Shown: positions 11,705 to 22,115, counted from the first letter of the stretch. The stretch is DNA of 64,000 nucleotides from Aphrophora alni (GCA_963513935.1 OY740771.1:9453138-9517137); one strand, 5' to 3'. The notes: generated by a model not told the origin, from the letters alone. A program made the numbers and translations.

Positions 11705-12372
11705 TACCCCCACCCCTCCCCTCCCCCTTGGCCCCTCCCCCTTGGCCCCTCCCCCTTTGCCCCTCCCCCCTTGGCCCTTCCCCTTTGCCCCTCCCCCATT
11801 TGCCCCTCCCCCTTTGCCCCTCCACCCTTGGCCCCTCCCCCTTTGCCCCTCCCCTCCCCCTCCCCTCCCCCTCCCCCTTTGCCCCTCCCCTTTAGGCCCC
11901 TCCCCCTTTGCCCCTCCCCCTCCCCCTTGGCCCCTCCCCTTTAGGCCTCTTCCCCCATTGGTCCCCCCACCCCTCCCCCCTTTGCCCCTTCCCTGTAGGC
12001 CCCTCCCCCTTGCCCCTCCCCTTTAGGCCCCTTCCCCCATTGGTCCCCCCACCCCTCCCCCCTTTGCCCCTTCCCTGTAGGCCCCTCCCCCTTGCCCCTC
12101 CCCTTTAGGCCCCTTCCCCCATTGGTCCCCCCACCCCTCCCCCCTTTGCCCCTTCCCTGTAGGCCCCTCCCCCTTGCCCCTCCCCTTTAGGCCCCTTCCC
12201 CCATTGGTCCCCCCACCCCTCCCCCTGCCCCTCCCCTGTAGGCCCCTCCCCCTTAGGCCCCTTCCCTTCCCCCATTTGTCCCCCCACCTCCTCCCACCCC
12301 TCCCCATGCCCCTCCCCTGTACGCCCCTCCCCTTTAGGCCCCTTCCCTTCCCCCATTGGTCCCCCCACCTGT
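11705..12372 (+). repeat. C-rich terminal minisatellite (left)
   Basis: Units such as CCCCTCCCCCTTTGCCCC, CCTTTAGGCCCCTTCCCCCA and TTGGTCCCCCCACC repeat with variable lengths, including several copies of a roughly 75-bp compound unit. Pro/Leu-rich frames and their Gly/Arg-rich complements are translations of this repeat. It matches the inverted G-rich tract at 17800-18205, so it belongs to the terminal inverted repeat. Confidence 0.95.
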
Positions 12373-12440
12373 GACGTATTGTTGTCGAGACACACACAAG
12401 ACGCCATACACACATGACGTCATACACTTAACTTTTTTAA

Positions 12441-12510
12441 TACCGGTGGGATTCGAACCTGTGAAGTTTGGATTTGAAGGCGGACACGCTACCGACTGAG
12501 CTATCGTGCA
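12441..12510 (-). pseudogene. tRNA-like sequence inside the 6.6-kb element
   Basis: On the minus strand TAGCTCAGTCGGTAGCG resembles a Pol III A box and GGTTCGAATCC is a perfect B box at the right spacing for a 70-nt tRNA. The acceptor arms do not pair and the anticodon stem is absent, so it is a tRNA pseudogene or a tRNA-derived promoter segment. An AAAAAAG run follows, as in some tRNA-derived SINEs. Confidence 0.6.
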
Positions 12511-12554
12511 TAGTATTACAAGTCGGATAATTAACGCAGTATATAAGCCGCCAT

Positions 12555-13376
12555 GTTGTAACCGCAATAATGTGTTATATATACAATGTGTTAAGATAGT
12601 TAACCTAACCTATAAGTGTCCTACTTTTGCCCATCCACAGCCTATCAGCTGTTACAATAATGTGTTATATAATTATATAATGTGTTAAGATAGTTAACCT
12701 AAAGTTTCCCACTTTTGCCCATCCACAGCCAATCAGCTGTTACAATAATGTGTTATATATTTATATAATGTGTTAAGATAGTTAACCTAACCCCATAGTA
12801 TTACAAGTCGGATAATTAACGCAGTATATAAGCCGCCATGTTGTAACCGAACGCCAGAACATTTCGTAGAAGTTCGGACACGAACCCCTTACCGTAAGAC
12901 TTACCGAGTTTTTCGCGACCGCGAAAAACTCGCGTACGTCTTACGGTATGGGTTCTGAGTCGTACCTCTAGGTTACTCTGACAACAAATAGTAGTGTCCA
13001 AATTGTAATGTGCTTGTGTTAACCTAACCTATAAGTTTCTGCCTACCACAGCCTATCAGCTGTTACAATAATGTGTTATATATATATATAATGTGTTATA
13101 TATAATGTGTTAAGATAGTTAACCTTAAGTTTCCTACTTTTACCCATCCACAGCCAATCAGCTGTTACAATAATGTGTTATTATATAATGTGTTAAGATA
13201 GTTAACCTAAAGTTTCCTACCTTTGCCCATCCACAGCCAATCAGCTGGTACAATTAATGTGTTATATATATATAATGTGTTATATATTTATATAATGTGT
13301 TAAGATAGTTAACCTAACCTATAAGTTTCCTACTTTTACCCATCCACAACAGCCAATCAGCTGTTACAATAATGTG

Positions 13377-13425
<49 letters not shown>

Positions 13426-14921
13426 GTGTTATACATTTATATAATGTGTTGAGATAGTTAACCTAACCTATAAGTTTCCTACTTTTGCCTATGTTCACCA
13501 CAGCCTACTTGAATCAGCTGGTACAATTAATGTGTTATATATTTATATAATGTGTTAAATATGTATATAATGTGTTAAGATAGTTAACCTAACCTATAAG
13601 TTTCCCACTTTTGCCTATGTTCACCACAGCCTACTTGTAACAGCTGGTACAATAATGTGTTATATATATATGTAATGTGTTATATATTTATATAATGTGT
13701 TATATATGTATATAATGTGTTAAGATAGTTAATCTAACCTATGTATGAAAAGTTTTTACCTATGTTCACCACAGCCTACTTGTAACAGTTGGTACAATTA
13801 ATGTGTTATATATTTATATAATGTGTTATATATGTATATAATGTGTTAAGATAGTTAACCTAACCTATAAGTTTCCTACTATTGCCTATGTTCACCACAG
13901 CCTACTTGTAACAGCTGGTACAATAATGTGTTATATATTTATATAATGTGTTATATATGTATATAATGTGTTAAGATAGTTAATCCAACCTATGTATGAA
14001 AAGTTTTTACCTATGTTCACCACAGCCTACTTGTAACAGTTGGTACAATCAATGTGTATTTATATAATGTGTTGAGATAGTTAACCTAACCTATAAGTTT
14101 CCTACTTTTGCCTATGTTCACCACAGCCTACTTGAATCAGCTGGTACAATTAATGTGTTATATATTTATATAATGTGTTATATATGTATATAATGTGTTA
14201 AGATAGTTAACCTAACCTATAAGTTTCCCACTTTTGCCTATGTTCACCACAGCCTACTTGTAACAGCTGGTACAATAATGTGTTATATATATATGTAATG
14301 TGTTATATATTTATATAATGTGTTATATAGTTATATAATGTGTTAAGATAGTTAACCTAACCTAAAGTTTCCTACTTTTGCCTATGTTTACCACAAGTTT
14401 CCTACTTTTGAACATCCACAGCCAATCAGCTGTTACAATAATGTGTTATATATAATGTGTTATATATTTATATAATGTGTTATATAATGTGTTAAGATAG
14501 TTAACCTATTAGAGTTTCCTACTTTTGCCCACCACGGCCTAGGTACATTTAATGTGTATAATGTGTTAAACGTAGTTTCCTCCGTTGTCTACCAGGGTGT
14601 AGCACATGTGTTTAAGTATCGTGTTAAAATATTGTTAACCTAGACTTAATTCCTACTTTTGCCTATTAACCTAACCTATAAGTGTCCTACTTTTACCCAT
14701 CCACAGCCAATCAGCTGTTACAATAATGTGTTATTATATAATGTGTTAAGATAGTTAACCTAAAGTTTCCTACCTTTGCTCATCCACAGCCAATCAGCTG
14801 GTCAATTAATGTGTTATATATATATATAATGTGTTATATATTTATATAATGTGTTAAGATAGTTAACCTAAAGTGTCCTACTTTTACCCATCCACAGCCA
14901 ATCAGCTGTTACAATAATGTG

Positions 14922-14954
<33 letters not shown>

Positions 14955-15257
14955 GTGTTATATAGTTATATAATGTGTTAAGATAGTTAACCTATAAGTG
15001 TCCTACTTTTACCAATCCACAGCCTATAAGCTGTTACAATAATGTGTTATATAATTATATAATGTGTTAAGATAGTTAACCTAACCTATAAGTGTCCTAC
15101 TTTTACCCATCCACAGCCAATCAGCTGGTACAATTAATGTGTTATATATATATATATAATGTGTTATATATTTATATAATGTGTTAAGATAGTTAACCTA
15201 ACCTATAAGTGTCCTACTTTTACTCATCCACAGCCAATCAGCTGTTACAATAATGTG

Positions 15258-15319
<62 letters not shown>

Positions 15320-15975
15320 TGTTATATATTTATATAATGTGTTAAGATAGTTAACCTAACCTATAAGTGTCCTACTTTTACCCATCCACAGCCTATCAGC
15401 TGTTACAATAATGTGTTATATAATTATATAATGTGTTAAGATAGTTAACCTAACCTATAAGTTTCCTACTTTTGCCCATCCACAGCCAATCAGCTGGTAC
15501 AATTATTGTGTTATATATTTTATATAATGTGTTAAGATATAATGTGTTAAGATAGTTAACCTAACCTATAAGTTTCCTACATTTGCCCATCCACAGCCTA
15601 TCAGCTGGTACAATTAATGTGTTATATATAATGTGTTAAGATATAATGTGTTAAGATAGTTAACCTAACCTATAAGTTTCCTACTTTTGCCCATCCACAG
15701 CCAATCAGCTGTTACAATAATGTGTTATATATATAATGTGTTATATATAAATATAATGTGTTATATATTTATATAATGTGTTATATAATGTGTTAAGATA
15801 GTTAACCTAACCTATTAGAGTTTCCTACTTTTGCCCACCACGGCCTAGGTACATTTAATGTGTATAATCTGTTAAACGTAGTTTCCTCCGTTGTCTACCA
15901 GGGTGTAGCACATGTTTTTATGTATCGTGTTAAAATATTGTTAACCTAGACTTAATTCCTACTTTTGCCTAAACC
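12555..15975. repeat. Large variable tandem array with CAGCTG and TAACCTAACC
   Basis: About 30 units of roughly 90-150 bp follow the plan TAACCTAACCTATAAGTTTC, CTACTTTTGCCCATCCACAG, CCAATCAGCTGTTACAATAA, then variable ATGTGTTATATATA runs ending TGTGTTAAGATAG. Unit length varies mainly through (TA)n. A GTTCACCACAGCCTACTTG variant fills the middle (about 13490-14300). No open frame spans units. A 55-bp sequence including GTCGGATAATTAACGCAGTA occurs at both 12515 and 12801. Confidence 0.93.
12878..12984. repeat. Palindrome shared with the Polinton-like end at 62.8 kb
   Basis: ACCGTAAGACTTACCGAGTT and AACTCGCGTACGTCTTACGG form a long hairpin around CGCGACCGCG, followed by GTACCTCTAGGTTACTCTGA. 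The same hairpin and 3' flank recur at 62840-62957. Its conservation in two elements with the same terminus suggests a functional or recently shared element part. Confidence 0.85.
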
Positions 15976-16021
15976 TATGCTTACCACAGTCCAAACGGGT
16001 GTTAGTCCGGCCACTATTTAA

Positions 16022-16381
16022 CCGAACCGAAATTACCAACCGATTTACCAACCAAATCCAGCCGATTTACCAACCAAGATCAACCGATTTACCAACCGAA
16101 ATATACTTTTACCAACCGATTTACCAACCACAATATACCTTTACCAACCGATTTACCAACCAAAACCAACCGACATTGCAAAGAAATTTAAAAATCCCAT
16201 TGCAATCCCCTACAAGGTAGAGTTAGCGGATGTTGAGTTGGCTACTCTACAGGAAAAAATGCCCGAAATACTATTGGAGCTGCAAACCCACGACTTCTAC
16301 CTTATGGATTTGGACATTACACAAGATTTTGTGGGGATCTTTAACAAGCGAGAGATGTGTGAGCATTTAGTACGTCATTAA
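16022..16381 (+). pseudogene. Unrecognised protein C-terminal remnant inside the 6.6-kb element
   Basis: The frame is open from 16022 to a TAA at 16379-16381. Its first half is translated ACCAACCGATTTACC repeat. From about 16178 it reads like an ordinary protein, with IPYKVELADVELATLQEKMP and later LDITQDFVGIFNKREMCEHL before the stop. There is no start codon ahead of the protein-like part; an acceptor-like CTTACCACAG lies upstream at about 15980-15989. Codon use and amino acid composition differ from the surrounding repeats. I do not recognise the family. It may be the last exon of a protein from the autonomous relative of this element. Confidence 0.5.
16025..16170 (+). repeat. ACCAACCGATTTACC tandem repeat
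   Basis: Six or so irregular units of ACCGATTTACCAACC. An inverted version (GGTTGGTAAATCGGTTGG) lies at 16570-16660, so the two bracket the coding remnant as short inverted repeats. Confidence 0.85.
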
Positions 16382-16654
16382 AAATAAATAAATAAATAAA
16401 TGTTTTAAAATAATATTCTTTGTAATTTGTTACCTCCATTCCACCAAAACTCTTTTTAGTAGAGAGATAGATATTTGATGTGACCTTGGAATTGTAGCCG
16501 AAAACGACACGACCCCCCAACCCCCATTTTTCCTTTTTAAATATATAACGTCGTAACGTTTGTTAGGAACCGATTTACCAAACCGTAGATAAAATTACCA
16601 AGATTTGGTTGGTAAATTGGTTGCAAAAAGTATATTTTGGTTGGTAAATCGGTT

Positions 16655-17800
16655 GGTATTGGTTAGGTTAGGTTAGGTTAGGTCTGGTTAGGATAGGTTA
16701 GGATAGGTTAGGTTAGGTTAGGTCTGGTTAGGATAGGTTAGGATAGGTTAGGTTATGTTAGGTTAGGTTAGGATAGGATAGGTTAGGTTAGGTTGGGTTA
16801 GGATAGGTTAGGTTAGGTTAGGATAGGTTATGTTAGGTGAGGTTAGGTTAGGTTAGGATAGGTTAGGTTAGGTTAGGTTTTTAGGAGAATGGTTGTTAGG
16901 TTAAGTTAGGATAGGATAGGTTAGGTTAGGTTAGGTTAGGATAGGTTAGGTTAGGTTAGGTCTGGTTAGGATAGGTTAGGTTATGTTAGGTTAGGTTAGG
17001 ATAGGATAGGTTAGGTTAGGTTAGGATAGGTTAGGTTAGGATAGGTTATGTTAGGTGAGGTTAGGTTAGGTTAGGATAGGTTAGGTTAGGTTAGGTCTGG
17101 TTAGGATAGGTTAGGATAGGTTAGGTTAGGTTAGGATAGATTAGGTTATGTTAGGTTAGGTTAGGTTAGGTTAGGTTAGATTAGGATAGGTTAGGTTAGG
17201 TTAGGATAGGTTATGTTAGGTGAGGTTAGGTTAGATTAGGATAGGTTAGGTTAGGTTAGGTTAGGTTTTTAGGAGAATGGTTGTTAGGTTAGGTTAGGAT
17301 AGGATAGGTTAGGTTAGGATAGGTTAGGTTAGGTTAGGTTAGGTTAGGTTAGGATAGGTTATGTTAGGTTAGGTTAGGTTAGGTTAGGATAGGTTAGGTT
17401 AGGTTAGGTTAGGTTTTTAGGAGAATGGTTGTTAGGTTAGGTTAGGATAGGATAGGATAGGTTAGGTTAGGTTAGGTTAGGTTAGGTTAGGATAGGTTAT
17501 GTTAGGTTAGGTTAGGTTAGGTTAGGATAGGTTAGGTTAGGTTAGGTTAGGTTAGGTTAGGATAGGTTATGTTAGGTTAGGTTAGGTTAGGTTAGGATAG
17601 GTTAGGTTAGGTTAGGTTAGGTTAGGTTAGGATAGGTTATGTTAGGTTAGGTTAGGTTTTGTTAGGATAGGTTAGGTTAGGTTAGGTTTTTAGGAGAATG
17701 GTTGCCACACGCCCGGGAGATGGTAGGGATGGGGTGGAGGTTGGTTAGGTTAGGTTAGGTTAGGTTAGGTTAGGTTAGGTTAGGTTAGGTTAGGTTAGGG
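16655..17800 (+). repeat. (TTAGG)n array with higher-order structure
   Basis: More than 1.1 kb of GGTTAGGTTAGG with GGATAGG, GGTCTGG and GGTTATG variants. TTAGG is the arthropod telomere repeat. A non-repeat marker, TTTTTAGGAGAATGGTTG, recurs near 16878, 17264, 17413 and 17687, so blocks have been amplified as larger units. The array lies wholly inside a TSD-flanked element and so is not a chromosome end. Confidence 0.95.
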
Positions 17801-18205
17801 GCCTAAAGGGGAGGGGCAAGGGGGAGGGGCCTACAGGGAAGGGGCAAAGGGGGGAGGGGTGGGGGGACCAATGGGGGAAGGGGCCTAAAGGGGAGGGGCC
17901 TACAGGGAAGGGGCAAAGGGGGGAGGGGTGGGGGGACCAATGGGGGAAGGGGCCTAAAGGGGAGGGACAAGGGGGAGGGGCCTACAGGGAAGGGGCAAAG
18001 GGGGGAGGGGTGGGGGGACCAATGGGGGAAGAGGCCTAAAGGGGAGGGGCCAAGGGGGAGGGGGGGCAAAGGGGGAGGGGCCTAAAAGGGAGGGGCAAAG
18101 GGGGAGGGGAGGGGAGGGGGGAGGCGAGGGGCAAAGGGGGAGGGGCGAATGGGGGAGGGACAAAGGGGGAGGGGCCAAGGGGGAGGGGAGGGGTGGGGGT
18201 ACCCC
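17800..18205 (-). repeat. G-rich terminal minisatellite (right)
   Basis: Reverse complement of the left C-rich tract, shorter (about 405 versus 668 bp). Together they are the inner part of the terminal inverted repeat. Runs of GGGG at short spacing could form G-quadruplexes. Confidence 0.95.
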
Positions 18206-18252
18206 CACTATCAACAGCCGCCATGTTGATCTCAAGTGGCGCACACTCTACT

Positions 18253-18380
18253 TATGTATATTTCAGTAACATAGTTACCATCCTCAGAGGTTGAGTATTA
18301 AACAAACACTATCTTGTTTTATTGAATTGTGGTATTGGGTGTTTGATTTTAATCTTTAAGTTCGCCAAAGTGTGCTCAAA
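18253..18380 (-). mobile_element. Right half of the split hammerhead-bearing element, with the motif core
   Basis: On the minus strand from 18291: CCU, CUGAGGA, U, stem II GGUAAC/GUUACU with UAU loop, GAAA, then AUAUACAUA ending in the right TATGTA duplication. The strand that would close stem I (AGG) lies at the left flank (11645-11647), 6.6 kb away. An inverted arm (CTTGTTTTATTGAATTGTGG) follows at 18313-18332. Confidence 0.7.
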
Positions 18381-18439
18381 AGTGTAATAGTATCTATATA
18401 TACTATTTACAATAAGTTGGATTTGATATCCTAAGCCTT

Positions 18440-18960
18440 ATTTGGACGTGTAGCGCCGCTATTCTGCTCCTGGACAAGTGTCAACCTTTGCTGCTACTTC
18501 TTGTATAGTTGTTGGTTTTAGGCGATAAACTCTGTCCTTCAGATAGCCCCAGAGCCAGGGTCCTAGTCAGGAGATTTCGGAGGCCAAGACACTACACGCT
18601 GCCTTCCAATTACACGGTTTCCAAAATGTGTTTGGCTTGCTTGTAAGTGAGTGCAGGTGCTCTATCATGGGATGAACGTGTATGTTCTCCTCGTCCCTGG
18701 GGTTTCATTTCTGGTATCACGTTATTACGAAACATATCTAAGTAGCGTTTTTTGTGTTTACTCCATTTTGAATTTTTTCTAGAAAATACGGACCAATAAA
18801 ATTGAAGGAGAAATGTAACCTTCAACTCATGTAATCCTTGTTCAGCTATTTTCAGAGGGTTGATAACGGACCTTGTACAACAATTGTAAGTGTTTACACA
18901 GCCATTCAGATGAAAGTGGGCTTCATCGGTACAAAAGATTTCACTGTCCTCGGAGTGATG
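18440..18960 (-). pseudogene. Broken IS630/mariner-type transposase
   Basis: The minus strand encodes in order TDEAHFHLNGCVNTYNCC (first catalytic Asp), LHELKVTFLLQFYW, RYLDMFRNNVIPEM, SSHDRAPAL (second catalytic Asp position), HILETV and SWPPKSPD (third), followed by a TAGxDP break and a KDRVY-like segment in another frame. That order and spacing fit an insect IS630/mariner-type DDE transposase. Stops and frameshifts show it is dead; the N-terminal DNA-binding part is missing. Confidence 0.8.
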
Positions 18961-19139
18961 TAAAAAAACAACTGTTTATTAAATCCCGAATGTCCCTGCA
19001 TAGAAGTATTCATTTTTTTTTTTTTTTTGAGATAAAGCAAAAGTAACTGAGCTATAATCATTTTACATTATATGTATTTTTCTGAAAATTTTCATACTTG
19101 AAATTTTACATTTATTTTATAATTGAAAGTTGGAATTCA

Positions 19140-19500
19140 CTGTTTCTAGAGTGTGCAAGGTCGTCTCTAGGCCGGTTGGTGGGGGAAACACTGAGCTCAG
19201 TTTTGCAGTGAGTTTTGCACTGTGCGTTTCGTAGTTATACGTACATTTCAAAAACATTGGTTTGTTGTGTTGTGATGGAAGGTGTAAACGTCAGGGAGAA
19301 AGTTGGTGGGAGTAAAGTCCTCCACAGTCGATCTTACGAAATCAAATCAAATGTGTTTCTTTTTATGCAACAAGAAGCCGAAGCAACTGGTGCTTTTGTT
19401 AGTTCCATGAAACGAATTTAAAAGCAATGTTTACAGGCTGGTAGGTCTTCTGAGTTTAATAAAAAAAGAACCTAATAAAAAAGAAGAAGGAAAAAATAAT
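19140..19500 (+). pseudogene. 5' part of an IS630-like transposon (family I)
   Basis: GGGGGAAACACTGAGCTCAG and CGTTTCGTAGTTATACGT lead to an ATG at 19275. The frame reads KVLHSRSYEIKSNVFLFMQQ then EATGAFVSSMKRI and stops, and AGRSSEFNKKRT continues in another frame after 19435. LHSRS-EI--NV--FM and EATG-S---VKRI are features of the N-terminal helix-turn-helix region of an insect IS630-like transposase (inference). An inverted copy of the leader and start codon is at 38525-38705, supporting a transposon 5' end. Confidence 0.6.
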
Positions 19501-20087
19501 AACGAACATTGACGACTTTACAAATTTTAGAAAACATAGCAAAAAAAAAAAAATGTTATGGTCTACAAGTACTGTTAACTAATATTTATGTATTTGTGTG
19601 TTATAGGTGAGTGCTGTTTCTTCATTTAACAATTTTCAGAATTCGGTGAGCATTTCAAATTGTATCCATATTTAGTTTATATTAATTTAACAATATTTTA
19701 TTATTAATATTTAATTATTATTAGACACGAAACTGTTTATTATTTACTTACAACTAGATGTAGGCTGGTAGGTCTTCTGAGTTTAATAAAAAAAGAACCT
19801 AATAAAAAAGAAGAAGGAAAAAATAATAACGAACATTGACGACTTTACAAATTTTAGAAAACATAGCAAAAAAAAAAAATGTTATGGTCTACAAGTACTG
19901 TTAACTAATATTTATGTATTTGTGTGTTATAGGTGAGTGCTGTTTCTTCATTTAACAATTTTCAGAATTCGGTGAGCATTTCAAATTGTATCCATATTTA
20001 GTTTATATTAATTTAACAATATTTTATTATTAATATTTAATTATTATTAGACACGAAACTGTTTATTATTTACTTACAACTAGATGT
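19435..20087 (+). repeat. Near-exact 327-bp tandem duplication
   Basis: AGGCTGGTAGGTCTTCTGAG at 19435 recurs at 19762, and the sequence between (through ACAACTAGATGT) is repeated essentially without change apart from one A in a homopolymer. The identity implies a very recent duplication or an assembly artefact. Confidence 0.95.
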
Positions 20088-20875
20088 GCTGACCCCACAC
20101 AACACCCAATGAAAAGCATTTTTCTAGGCTTAGGCATTTATCGTGCTGTCGTGTCAAGGATTTATTATTATTTTTGTATTTAAAGGTGTTGAGCCAGCAT
20201 CGTGAGGTAGTGAGAATCTTAAAATATTAGTGAGTCCTGGTCGTGTAAGTTAGAAATTTTTGGTTGCGGCGATGGAAACTCTAAGTACTGACCACACAAC
20301 ATCCAATGAAAAGTCTTTTAACAGGACTAGGCATGCAACAAGCTGTTGTGTCAAGGATTTATTATTATTTTTGTATTTAAAGGTGTTGAGCCAGCATCGT
20401 GAGGTAGTGAGAATTTTAGAATATTAGTGAGTCCTGGTCATGTAAGTTAGGAATTTTAAGTTGCGGCGATGGAAAGTCGTTGTGGTGACTTCACAACATC
20501 CAATGAAAATCCTTTTAATAAGCTTAGGCATTCAATGAGTTGTTGTTCAAAGGATTTATTTTTCTTTTTGTATTTAATAATAACTGAGGCCCGATTTAGC
20601 TCTCGCTTCTTGTTGTACGAGAGGCTCTGGGTTCGATCCCCATGTAGAATGTAAAATAGTTATGGTGTTGGCCAATCATCGTGAGGTGTGTGGGGGGGAG
20701 CTTAGAATATTAGCTACTCCTATTCGTGTAAAGTAGGAGTTCTTTTGTTTACGGCGATGGAAACTCGTTGTAGTGACCTCACAACATCCAATGAATAGCC
20801 TTTTAATAAGCTTAGGCATTCAATGAGTTGTTGTGCCAAGGAATTATTCTTTTTTTATTTAATATTAAGTTCTAA
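20088..20875 (-). mobile_element. Tandem array of tRNA-derived SINE pieces (family D)
   Basis: Four units begin near 20088, 20288, 20484 and 20773. Each carries ACAACATCCAATGAAAAG, a TTAGGCATTCAATGAG-like part, GTCAAGGATTTATTATT and a GCGGCGATGGAAACT part. The third unit is longer and includes a tRNA-like head (TTTAGCTCTCGC ... GGGTTCGATCCCC, 20600-20645). A single copy with its own tRNA-like head is at 36597-36740 on the plus strand. Strand here is uncertain. Confidence 0.7.
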
Positions 20876-20879
20876 GAAA

Positions 20880-21645
20880 TGACCAAAATATCCTCACATA
20901 CGAAATTTACACATTTGGTCTGTAGAGCACTGAACAGACAGACAGCATTCCCAAAACGATTTTTTTAGACTTAATGGCCCTCATAATTATATCTACAAAA
21001 AACTGGACATAGATTTTTTAACCGATACGGAAAAGACCACATTGATATTGTTCTGACCTTTTAAAATTACCAGTCACATATAATATATTATGTTCCAGAT
21101 CATTATTATTATTGGAGTAATCTATTCACAGGTTTTACATTGTTCTTATGGAGATTGAATCCAAGATGGCGGTTAGGGTTGCAAAGCCTTAAAACCTCAG
21201 ACTTTATGCGCATGTGCAGTAGAAATACGTAACCAGTAATTACTCCAATTTGTCATTAAGAGAACATTTGTCAAAAGTGACAGCATTGGATGTTGACATT
21301 TAAACGTATAACAAAGCCTTAATGACTCACTCCTACCGCAGTCATTGTCTTGACTTGGGACAAAGGGAATTTCTCTTCTCCCAATGTATTTCCGGCATGA
21401 TTTGTCTTCCTGATCTTTTTATTATTTTTTACCCTTATCATTTAATTTTCTCTTCGTGGGAATTTGTCCTTTGGACTTTATGACGTTATGTAGTTCCCGG
21501 GTGATCCACTGGAATAAATGTTACAAGCTTTAGAAGATACCGCGTAAGCAGTTCTCACTACAGGCATTTGAGTTACGTCTCAATAGAAGTCCCATAGCAT
21601 ACGATGTGGGTCGAACAGTTGTAGTTTGTTTGTGGGTTCAGGTTC
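20880..21645. other. No recognised feature
   Basis: AT-rich sequence without recognisable genes or repeat partners. Confidence 0.5.
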
Positions 21646-21649
21646 AGTT

Positions 21650-22115
21650 ACTCCGTAGCTCTTTTGAGAACTCGGGACTCCGGCTCTTGGGAGAACTCGG
21701 GACTTCGGCTCTGTGGAGAACTCGGAACTCCCCAACTTTTTGGTAAAACTTGGAACTCCTCAGCTCTTTGTAGAATTGGGGACTCCACAGCTCTTTGGAA
21801 AACTCGGGACTCCGCAGCTTTTTAGAGAACTCGGGACTTCGGTTCTTATGAGATCTTGAGACTCCATAGCTCTTTGGAGAACTCGGTACTCCGCAGATTT
21901 TTGGAGACTCGGGACTTCGGTTCTTTGGAGAATTCGGGACTCCGTAGCTCTTTGAAGAATTCTGGACGCCGGTTCTTAGGAGAACTCGGGACTCAGGCTA
22001 TTTGGAGAAATCGCGACTCCGGCTCTTAGCAGAACTCGGAACTCCGGCTTTTAAGAGAACTTAGAACTCCCACTCTTTGGAGAACACAAGATTCTGTCAC
22101 TTAGAAGAACTCGGT
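21650..22115. repeat. 25-28 bp minisatellite
   Basis: About 18 degenerate units of CTCTTTGGAGAACTCGGGAC plus TCCGG. The unit length is variable and no frame is maintained. Confidence 0.93.

Larger units (their letters stand above)
11654..18252. mobile_element. 6.6-kb Polinton/Maverick-like non-autonomous element
   Basis: Both ends read 5'-AGTAGAGTGTGCGCCACTTG inwards, and the inverted repeats extend several hundred bases into C-rich/G-rich tracts. The element is flanked by the perfect 6-bp duplication TATGTA (11648-11653, 18253-18258). Long terminal inverted repeats beginning 5'-AG with a 6-bp duplication are Polinton/Maverick hallmarks. A second element at 62706 starts with the same AGTAGAGTGTG, shares a palindrome, and does encode an integrase. 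This copy has no polymerase, integrase, protease or capsid frame. Its interior is tandem repeats, a tRNA-like piece and a short coding remnant. The class assignment is an inference from termini. Confidence 0.75.

Noticed and set aside
11607..12427. Pro/Leu-rich and Gly/Lys-rich open frames over the C-rich tract
   Set aside because: The repeat is open in several frames on both strands; unit lengths vary without regard to frame.
12441..12510. Functional tRNA gene
   Set aside because: Acceptor and anticodon stems do not pair; only the promoter boxes look intact.
16655..17800. Chromosome end (true telomere)
   Set aside because: The array is inside an element with matching termini and a 6-bp duplication, with ordinary sequence on both sides.
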